Assembly (NCBI RefSeq): GCF_012396365.1
Contig: NZ_JAAXPG010000035.1
Span: 1-64,000 of the forward strand
DNA length: 64,000 nucleotides
Origin: Nocardiopsis alborubida
GTDB taxonomy: Bacteria; Actinomycetota; Actinomycetes; Streptosporangiales; Streptosporangiaceae
Reading direction: 5' to 3'
Positions 58,150-64,000 of the stretch are shown here, piece by piece. Position 1 is the stretch's first letter, and the number at the start of each line of letters is the position of its first letter. The translations under genes and the position numbers were made by a program. The notes beneath the pieces are model-generated. The model saw only the letters and a list, made by a program, of their open reading frames with translations, searched no databases and was not told where the DNA came from.

Positions 58150-61100
58150 ATGTGGATCGCCGTGCTGGGTCCATTGGAGATTCGTGATGACAGCGGTGCT
58201 CCCGTCACCCTCGTCGGCGCGCGGCTTCGCACCCTGCTGGCGCGGCTCGCGCTGGCGCCGGAACGCGCCGTCCCCGTCGAGTCCCTGCTGGAGGCCGTGT
58301 GGGGGGAGAACCTTCCGGCGAACCCGGTCAACGCTTTGCAGTCGCTGGTCTTCCGGCTCCGCAAGGCGCTGTTCCCGGACCGTTCGGTCCGCCTGGAGTC
58401 GCAGTCCTCCGGCTACCGCCTGAGGCTCTCGGGGGAGGAGGTGGACCACGCCGTCTTCGAGCGCCTCGTCCGCCGCGGGGTCACCGCCGGCGCCCGGGGG
58501 GACCACCGCGACGCCGTCGACCGGTTGACCCTGGCGCTGGGGCTCTGGAGGGCCGGTCCGTACTCGGAGTTCTCCGGCGAGGTGTTCGAGGCGGAGGCGG
58601 CCAGGCTCAGCGGTCTGCGCCTGCGGGCGGTCGAGGACCTCGCCGAAGCCCGGATCGCGATCGGCGAGCCGGAGGAGGCGCTGGCGGTGATCGCGGCCGA
58701 GGCGGAGCACGACCCGCCGCATGAGCGGCTCAGCGAGCTGCGGATGCGTGCGCTGCGTGACGCGGGCCGGCCGGCCGAGGCCCTGGCGCTCTTCGAACGG
58801 GTCCGCATACGGCTCGACGAGGAGCTGGGGGTGTCTCCGGCCCTCGGCCTGCGCCGGATGCACGAGGAGATCCTCCGCGAGCGTCCGGGGGCGTCGCCCG
58901 TTCGCCCCGCGAAGGCGAGGCCGCGGCCGCGCAGCAACCTGATGGCGCCGATCACCGGCATCGTCGGCCGGGAGGAGGACACGGAGCAGGTCGTGCGGCT
59001 GCTGCGCGATTCCCGCCTGGTCACGTTGGTCGGTCCTGGAGGGGTCGGCAAGAGCAGGTTGGCCGCGGAGGTCGCCCGGAGCGTGCTCGACGACTATCCG
59101 GACGGGGTGTGGAGGGTCGAACTGGCCGGTGTCAGCGATCCGGCCGCCCTGCCGCGGCAGATCGCGGCCGTGGTCGGCCGGACGTCGGAGCCGCTGGTGC
59201 GCGAACCGTTCTCCGACCCCCTGCCCGATCGGCACGACACCGCGGAGCACCTCGCCGAGAAGCTCGCGGAACGGCGTGTCCTGCTCCTCCTCGACGACTG
59301 CGAGCACCTCGTCGAAGCGTGCGCCCATCTGGCCGAAACGCTGCTGGGCCGGTGTGCGAAACTGCGGATCCTGGTCACCAGCCGCGAACTGCTGGCCATC
59401 ACGGGCGAGGCGCTGTGGCCGGTGCAGCCGCTCCCGGTGCCGCGAAGCGACGTGGGACTCCCCGAGGCGCTGTCCTACTCGTCGGTCCGACTGTTCCTCG
59501 AACGCGTGAAGGCGGTGCGGCCGGGCTTCGAACCCACGGAGGCCAACCTGCCCGCGGTCCTCCAGATCTGCCGCAGACTGGACGGGCTGCCGCTGGCCAT
59601 CGAACTCGCCGGAGCCCGCGCCCGCGCACTGCCGGTGGAGGAGGTCGCCCCGCGGCTCAACGACCGGTTCCGCCTGCTGACCGGGGGGAGCCGTATCGCC
59701 CTGCCGCGGCACCGGACGCTTCTCGCCGTCGTGGAATGGGGCTGGGACCTGCTCCACCCGGACGAGCAGACGCTCGCCCGGCGCCTCTCGGTGTTCCCCT
59801 CGGGGGCCGTACTGGACTCCGTGGTCGAGGTGTGCGCGGGCGCGGGGCTGGACCCGGACGAGATCCCCGAGCTTCTCGACTCCCTCGTGGACAAGTCGTT
59901 CGTCCACACCCTGGAGGAGACGGGAGCACCGCCCCGGTACGGCATGCTCGACACGCTCCGCGCCTTCGCGCTGGACGTGCTGAACGAGTCGGGGGAGCTG
60001 GACCGGTTGCGCCAGGCGCACATGCGCAGTTTCCGTGCGCTGGCGGACCGGGCGGAGCCGGCGCTGCGCAGTGCGGACCAGGTGGACTGGATCCGTCGGC
60101 TCCAGCGGGAGCACGGCAACCTCGCCGCGGCCCTGCGCTGGGCGGTCGAGACCGAGGACACGGAGACCGCGGTGGGACTGGTGGCCGCACAGGGATGGTT
60201 CTGGATCCTCACCGGCAACCACGCCGAAGGCCTGGCCCAGCTGGACGAGGCGCTGTCCCTTCCGGTCGGCGACGGGGCGGGTGGTGCCTTCGTCGAGAGC
60301 CGCGCCACCGCGCTCCTGTACACCTCGCTCCTCCGCAGCTCCGGCGGGGACCGGGAAGGGGCCCGTCAGGCGGCCGACGCCGCGAAGGAAGCGGTGCGCG
60401 GCCTTCCGGTCGGCGACCTGCTCACCCTCATCGTGGACTCCGTACCGCCCCTGTGGGCGCAGGGGGCGAGGACCCGGCCGCCGCTCGGCCCCCTCGTCGC
60501 GCTCACCCGCCACACCGACCCGTGGTGGGCCGCGATGGCGCATTTCCTCATCGGTTCGGTGCTCTCGGAAAGCGAGGGCTTTCCGGCGGCGGTCCCCTCC
60601 TACGACTGCGCACTCGCCGAGTTCGAGGCACTCGGTGACAGGTGGAACGCGGCCAACGCCGCCGCCGGAGCGGGAAAGGGCTACAGCCTCGCGGGAGAGG
60701 CGGGCGTCGCGCTCTCGCTTCTGACCAGGGCTCTCCTCTACTACGAGGAGCTCGGCGCCCATGACCGGGTCGGGCTCACGCTCGTGCTGAGGTCCCTGGA
60801 GTACATGCGCCTCGGCAACGCGTCGGCGGCGCAGGAGGACCTCCGCCGGGTCCGGACGCTGATGGACGAGCGGAGCCCGCACGACGACAACCTGGCCTGC
60901 CTGGTCGACCGCGTCCACGGAGAGATCGCCCTCGGCACCGGCTCCCAGGAGGAGGGCCGGGCCCACCTTCTCCGCGCGGCGGACCGTGCGGTGAGCCGGG
61001 CGGGACGCCTCCAGCCGAGCTGGCTGCATCCGTCCATCGCCCTCGGGCGCCTGGCCGCGGCCGGCGGCGACCACCGGGAGGCGGAGGAGCGGCTGCGGTC

Positions 61101-61392
61101 GGCCGCGGAGATCGCCGCGGCCGGGCAGGACCGGATGATGGCGGCCGCGGTCGCCGAAGCGATGGCCGTCCTCGCCCTCGCCCGGGAGTGCCCGCAGCGG
61201 GCGGTGCGCATGCTGGGCGCGGCGGAAGCCGCGCGAGGCGGACCGGACAAGGGAAGCCCCGAGGCCGCCCACGCCGCCGACCAGGGGCGAGCGCTGCTCG
61301 GCGCCCGCCGTTTCGAGGAGGAGTTCGCCGCCGCCGCGTCCGCGGACTTCGCGGAGGCCCTGTCCGCGATCCGGGCCGAGGAGCCGGTCTGA
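58150..61392 (+). CDS. AfsR-type SARP regulator with NB-ARC and TPR-like domains
   Basis: A 1080-residue regulator. Residues 1-90 are the OmpR-like winged helix of SARPs (MWIAVLGPLEIRDDSGAPVT; ALQSLVFRLRKALFPD); 95-245 the BTAD domain (VDHAVFERLVRRG; RALRDAGRPAEALALFERVR; EELGVSPALGLRRMHEEIL). The ATPase has Walker A VTLVGPGGVGKSRLAAEV near 293-310, Walker B VLLLLDDCEHLVEA, and GLPLAIELAGARARALP. The C-terminal ~450 residues are helical repeats. SARPs bind direct heptameric repeats near promoters of antibiotic genes and activate them. It is at the end of the rmlA operon and is the likely cluster-specific activator, alongside the LmbU protein. Confidence 0.93.
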   Translation: MWIAVLGPLEIRDDSGAPVTLVGARLRTLLARLALAPERAVPVESLLEAVWGENLPANPVNALQSLVFRLRKALFPDRSVRLESQSSGYRLRLSGEEVDHAVFERLVRRGVTAGARGDHRDAVDRLTLALGLWRAGPYSEFSGEVFEAEAARLSGLRLRAVEDLAEARIAIGEPEEALAVIAAEAEHDPPHERLSELRMRALRDAGRPAEALALFERVRIRLDEELGVSPALGLRRMHEEILRERPGASPVRPAKARPRPRSNLMAPITGIVGREEDTEQVVRLLRDSRLVTLVGPGGVGKSRLAAEVARSVLDDYPDGVWRVELAGVSDPAALPRQIAAVVGRTSEPLVREPFSDPLPDRHDTAEHLAEKLAERRVLLLLDDCEHLVEACAHLAETLLGRCAKLRILVTSRELLAITGEALWPVQPLPVPRSDVGLPEALSYSSVRLFLERVKAVRPGFEPTEANLPAVLQICRRLDGLPLAIELAGARARALPVEEVAPRLNDRFRLLTGGSRIALPRHRTLLAVVEWGWDLLHPDEQTLARRLSVFPSGAVLDSVVEVCAGAGLDPDEIPELLDSLVDKSFVHTLEETGAPPRYGMLDTLRAFALDVLNESGELDRLRQAHMRSFRALADRAEPALRSADQVDWIRRLQREHGNLAAALRWAVETEDTETAVGLVAAQGWFWILTGNHAEGLAQLDEALSLPVGDGAGGAFVESRATALLYTSLLRSSGGDREGARQAADAAKEAVRGLPVGDLLTLIVDSVPPLWAQGARTRPPLGPLVALTRHTDPWWAAMAHFLIGSVLSESEGFPAAVPSYDCALAEFEALGDRWNAANAAAGAGKGYSLAGEAGVALSLLTRALLYYEELGAHDRVGLTLVLRSLEYMRLGNASAAQEDLRRVRTLMDERSPHDDNLACLVDRVHGEIALGTGSQEEGRAHLLRAADRAVSRAGRLQPSWLHPSIALGRLAAAGGDHREAEERLRSAAEIAAAGQDRMMAAAVAEAMAVLALARECPQRAVRMLGAAEAARGGPDKGSPEAAHAADQGRALLGARRFEEEFAAAASADFAEALSAIRAEEPV

Positions 61393-61425
61393 GCCGGATC
61401 ACACGGGGGAGCGTCGCCACGGGGA

Positions 61426-61447
61426 CGCGGGGCCCGCCCGCCCCGCG
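61426..61447. terminator. GC hairpin between convergent SARP and GNAT genes
   Basis: An 8-bp perfect stem (CGCGGGGC / GCCCCGCG) with a 6-base loop lies 34 bases after the SARP stop and 36 bases before the GNAT stop. Confidence 0.5.
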
Positions 61448-61482
61448 GGTCGGACCGGTCCGGGGCGCGCAGCGCGTCGGCG

Positions 61483-62025
61483 TCAGTCCTGCGGCGCCAG
61501 TTTCCTGACGTAGTCGTAGAGTTCCTTCTCCCACTCGTCGCGGGTCAGCGCGTAGACCTTCAGGTCCCACAGTCTCCCGCGAAAGAAGATGTAGTCGTTC
61601 AGCGTCGCCTCGGGCGGCTTCTCCAGCATGGCGCCGAAATCTCCGCTGCTCGCGTCCGTGGTCTCGAAGTAGACTTTCCTGATATTCCACATCGCGAACG
61701 CGTAGTTGACCGTCAGGAGTGTGGCGTCGGCACCGATTCCCTGCCGCGCCGCGGCCGGGTCGATGTACACGGCGGTGTGGACGTGCCCCGCGTCCTGGTC
61801 GAGGTCGAGGAGCATGCTGAATCCGGCTGCGGAGTCGTCGCCGTTCAACCTGATCGAGAAATTCGCGTCGATCGATTTCTTCTGCATCGCGGCCGAGAAG
61901 GACTCGAAGTTCGACGTGCTGTCCAGCCCGAGCTTCAGGATCAGGTTGTAGTCCTCGGCGGTCGGCGCCGTCGATTTGGGTTGCAGCGTGATCCGGCGTG
62001 ATTTCATGTGGGGGAATATATTCAC
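61483..62025 (-). CDS. GNAT-family N-acetyltransferase
   Basis: A 180-residue acyltransferase. Motif A is YIDPAAARQGIGADATLL with the acetyl-CoA-binding R-x-x-G-x-G/A and continues to VNYAFAMWNIRKVYFETTD. The C-terminal YIFFRGRLWDLKVYALTRDE fits the family. Its N terminus (MKSRRITLQPKSTAPTAEDY) and lower GC content differ from its neighbours, hinting at a different history. Start ATG 62025 or 62007. In this context it may acylate the amino sugar or another amine in the pathway, or detoxify the product. It is divergent from the exporter genes. Confidence 0.82.
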   Translation of the reverse strand: MNIFPHMKSRRITLQPKSTAPTAEDYNLILKLGLDSTSNFESFSAAMQKKSIDANFSIRLNGDDSAAGFSMLLDLDQDAGHVHTAVYIDPAAARQGIGADATLLTVNYAFAMWNIRKVYFETTDASSGDFGAMLEKPPEATLNDYIFFRGRLWDLKVYALTRDEWEKELYDYVRKLAPQD

Positions 62026-62288
62026 GGTCTACTCCCTTTGTGTCGTTAACGCGTATGAACTTAGCATATGCACCATCGGCTTGGAACTACGTCCGGTAAT
62101 CGGAGTGGAATTTCGAGTATTTCCGTGAAGTGCCATTCCCCGAGCCGCGGATCCGGTGGGCTCGCGTGAACCCGTGTCCTCGCGCGGGGCGGGCGGCCCG
62201 CCGTGCCCGCTCGGGCCGATCACATCCCCGTCCGGGCGTACAAGCGCTCTGTGATCGCGTTGGAAGGGGTCGCCGCGAGACTCGGAGC
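62026..62288. promoter_or_regulatory. Divergent promoter region between GNAT and ABC exporter
   Basis: A low-GC stretch at about 62030-62075 (contains GTTAACGCGTATGAACTTAG) is the probable promoter zone for the GNAT gene or both directions. No other feature was seen in these 263 bases. Confidence 0.4.
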
Positions 62289-63317
62289 ATGAATACAGAA
62301 ACACCCGCGATCAGCGTCAACGGCCTGGTCAAACGCTACGGGAGGACGACGGCACTCGACGGCGTCGACCTCTCGGTCGCGTCCGGCAGCATCGTCGGCG
62401 TCCTGGGGCCGAACGGTTCCGGGAAGACGACTCTGGTACGAGTGCTCACCACTCTCATGCGCTACGACGAGGGCGACGTCCGGGTCGCCGGATACGACGT
62501 GTCCAAGCAGGCTCAGCAGGTCAGGTCCCGGATCGGCCTCGTCGGCCAGTACGCCGCCCTGGACGAGCGGCTGACCGCACGGGAGAACCTGATGATGTTC
62601 TCCCGCCTCTACGGCCTGGACAGGACCGACGCGAGGGCGAGCACCGAGGACCTGCTGCGGAGGTTCGACCTGGAGTACGCGGCGGACCGCGTCGTCAAGA
62701 CGTATTCGGGAGGGATGCGCAGAAGGCTCGACCTCGCGGCCAGTCTGCTCGTCTCGCCCAAGGTGCTCTTCCTGGACGAACCGACGACCGGGCTCGACCC
62801 GAAGAGCCGCCGGGAGATCTGGGGAATGGTCCGCACGCTGGCGGTCGAGGGAACGACCGTGTTGATGACCACGCAGTATCTCGACGAAGCGGACCAGCTC
62901 GCTGACCAGATCGTGGTGCTGGAGTCCGGAAGGGTGATCGCCGAAGGAACCCCGGAGGAGTTGAAGGACTGGGCCGGGGGAGAGCGGCTGGAGATCGTCG
63001 TCCCGGAGTTCGAGGACCTTCACGACACGGCTTCGGCGATAGGCGGCGTGGCGAACGGCGCCGTACTCATCAAGGAGGACGAACGGAAGATCACCATCCC
63101 CGTCCGGAACGGGATCGCCGCGCTGGCAACGGTGGTCCGCGAGCTCGACTCCCGGAGCGTGGCCGCGGATGACATCGTGCTGCGCCGACCGACTCTGGAC
63201 GACGCCTTCTCCGAACTCACGGAGTCGCGGCGCAGGCTGGAGGACAAGAAGGGGTCGGCGGACAAGCAGGTCATCCAGGACACGTTCAACTTCAGGACCG
63301 GGAACAGGGGTGCATGA
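62289..63317 (+). CDS. DrrA-like ABC transporter ATP-binding protein
   Basis: A 342-residue ATPase of the daunorubicin-resistance (DrrA) type. Walker A GVLGPNGSGKTTLVRVLTTL at about 38-56, Q-loop VGQYAALDERLTARENL, signature YSGGMRRRLDLAASLL, Walker B VLFLDEPTTGLDPKSR and switch His replaced by Gln in MTTQYLDEADQLAD, as usual in this subfamily. The C-terminal regulatory domain (VLRRPTLDDAFSELT) is typical of DrrA. It overlaps the permease gene by four bases (ATGA). Together they probably export the cluster product and give self-resistance. Confidence 0.94.
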   Translation: MNTETPAISVNGLVKRYGRTTALDGVDLSVASGSIVGVLGPNGSGKTTLVRVLTTLMRYDEGDVRVAGYDVSKQAQQVRSRIGLVGQYAALDERLTARENLMMFSRLYGLDRTDARASTEDLLRRFDLEYAADRVVKTYSGGMRRRLDLAASLLVSPKVLFLDEPTTGLDPKSRREIWGMVRTLAVEGTTVLMTTQYLDEADQLADQIVVLESGRVIAEGTPEELKDWAGGERLEIVVPEFEDLHDTASAIGGVANGAVLIKEDERKITIPVRNGIAALATVVRELDSRSVAADDIVLRRPTLDDAFSELTESRRRLEDKKGSADKQVIQDTFNFRTGNRGA

Positions 63318-64000
63318 TGAGCACATTGAAAGGTGTGGCGCACGAGGCCGAACGGCGCAGGCAGTCGGTACTCGTCGATGGCATGGCCATCACCATGCGC
63401 GAGCTGAGGCACCTGCGGCACCAACCCGTCCTGTTGCTGGGCGAGGTCGTCTTCTCCGTCCTCTTCGTGGTCCTGTTCGGCTACGTGTTCGGCAGCGCGA
63501 TCAGCGTGCCCGGAGGCGGTGACTACCGCGAGTTCCTGATGCCCGCCCTCTTCGCGGTCACCGTCTTCTTCGGGGTGACGACGACGACCGAGGAGGTCGC
63601 CAGGGACGTCGAACGCGGGGTCATGGACCGGTTCCGCTCCATGCCCATGTCCCGGATCGCCGTTCCCCTCGGCCGGACGACCGCGGACATGCTCGTCTCG
63701 CTTCCCGCCCTCGTCGTCATGGTGGGTGTGGGTGTCATCGTGGGCTGGAGGGCGCACGAGGGCCTCGCGTCCGCGTTGGCCGCGTTCGGCCTGGTGATCC
63801 TCCTGGGATACGCGATGCGCTGGGTCGGGGTGGTGGTCGGGCTCTACGTCACCCCCGCCACCGCTTCGATCGTGGTGCGGCTGGTGCTGCCGCTGGCGGT
63901 CCTCTCGAACGCGTTCGTGCCGACCGAGGGCATGCCTCCCGTACTGCGCACGATCGCCGAGTGGAACCCGCTCAGCTCCCTGATCACCGCTTGCCGGGAG
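63314..64000 (+). CDS. DrrB-like ABC-2 permease (partial, runs off the window)
   Basis: The first 229 codons of an ABC-2 type membrane protein. After a soluble N terminus (TMRELRHLRHQPVLLLGEVV) come about five hydrophobic segments, including VFSVLFVVLFGYVFGSAISV, FLMPALFAVTVFFGVTTTTE, LVSLPALVVMVGVGVIVGW and LPLAVLSNAFVPTEGMP, the last being the conserved NAFVP-type motif of DrrB proteins. The coupling helix EEVARDVERGVMDRFRSMPM matches the family. It starts at ATG 63314 inside the ATPase stop. The C terminus lies beyond 64000. Confidence 0.92.
   Translation, partial: MMSTLKGVAHEAERRRQSVLVDGMAITMRELRHLRHQPVLLLGEVVFSVLFVVLFGYVFGSAISVPGGGDYREFLMPALFAVTVFFGVTTTTEEVARDVERGVMDRFRSMPMSRIAVPLGRTTADMLVSLPALVVMVGVGVIVGWRAHEGLASALAAFGLVILLGYAMRWVGVVVGLYVTPATASIVVRLVLPLAVLSNAFVPTEGMPPVLRTIAEWNPLSSLITACRE

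Noticed and set aside
57994..61272. A 1092-codon minus-strand open frame
   Set aside because: It is antisense to the SARP gene, whose plus-strand motifs are complete. It is a shadow caused by high GC at third codon positions.
1..64000. CRISPR arrays, tRNA and rRNA genes
   Set aside because: No regularly spaced repeats, cloverleaf-forming sequences or rRNA-like segments were found on reading through the window.
33754..64000. Naming the metabolite (for example an enediyne, a ciromicin-like or hitachimycin-like macrolactam)
   Set aside because: No PKS, NRPS or enediyne core gene is inside the window. The tailoring genes are compatible with several classes, so a product name would be a guess.

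Overview
The window is high-GC actinomycete chromosome. DUF397 and DUF5753 proteins, a DUF6879 protein, an EACC1-caspase pair, an LmbU-type regulator, a SARP regulator and many GTG starts all fit. A Nocardiopsis-like genus is my guess, but no 16S or other marker is present to prove it. No rRNA, tRNA or CRISPR array was seen.

Left part (1-11,150): an accessory region with several decayed genes (183-690, 720-1348, an AAA_13 ATPase at 2397-4490, a DUF5753 fragment at 4491-4743) among intact genes. The intact genes are a DUF429 protein, a three-gene overlapping operon (small protein, DUF6879 protein, NB-ARC/TPR STAND ATPase), a DUF5753 XRE regulator with its DUF397 partner, and a divergent HATPase gene with a small companion.

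Defence island (11,179-29,137), three modules side by side. (1) A minus-strand trio: SNF2 helicase with a C-terminal DUF3883 domain, DUF1156 adenine methyltransferase, and DUF499 ATPase with a HEPN-like N terminus. (2) A minus-strand wHTH-McrB-McrC locus in which mcrB carries an in-frame stop and a one-base frameshift. (3) A plus-strand pair: EACC1 plus a 1265-residue caspase / SF1 helicase / REase-like fusion, flanked by an imperfect 78-bp direct repeat.

Middle (29,349-33,315): an SDR gene divergent from a TetR regulator with two palindromic operators between them, two small genes, and a Cds1-like PLP enzyme.

Right part (33,754-64,000, running off the end): a secondary-metabolite gene cluster. 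RmlA, RmlB, an NDP-hexose 2,3-dehydratase, a DegT aminotransferase, a C-methyltransferase, a 3,5-epimerase-type cupin and a 4-ketoreductase together match the vancosamine-type route to a 3-amino-3-C-methyl-2,3,6-trideoxyhexose, with an EryCIII-like glycosyltransferase. Two free ACPs, a short aryl-type AMP ligase, an MIO ammonia-lyase/aminomutase, a fatty-acyl-AMP-ligase-like enzyme, a free adenylation enzyme, a FabF-type ketosynthase and a FabG reductase suggest an acyl chain started on an aromatic or beta-amino acid. A secreted penicillin-acylase-type hydrolase, a GNAT, a DrrAB-like ABC exporter, and LmbU and SARP regulators complete it. No modular PKS or NRPS is in view, so the core scaffold genes may lie beyond position 64,000 and the product is not identifiable from this window.
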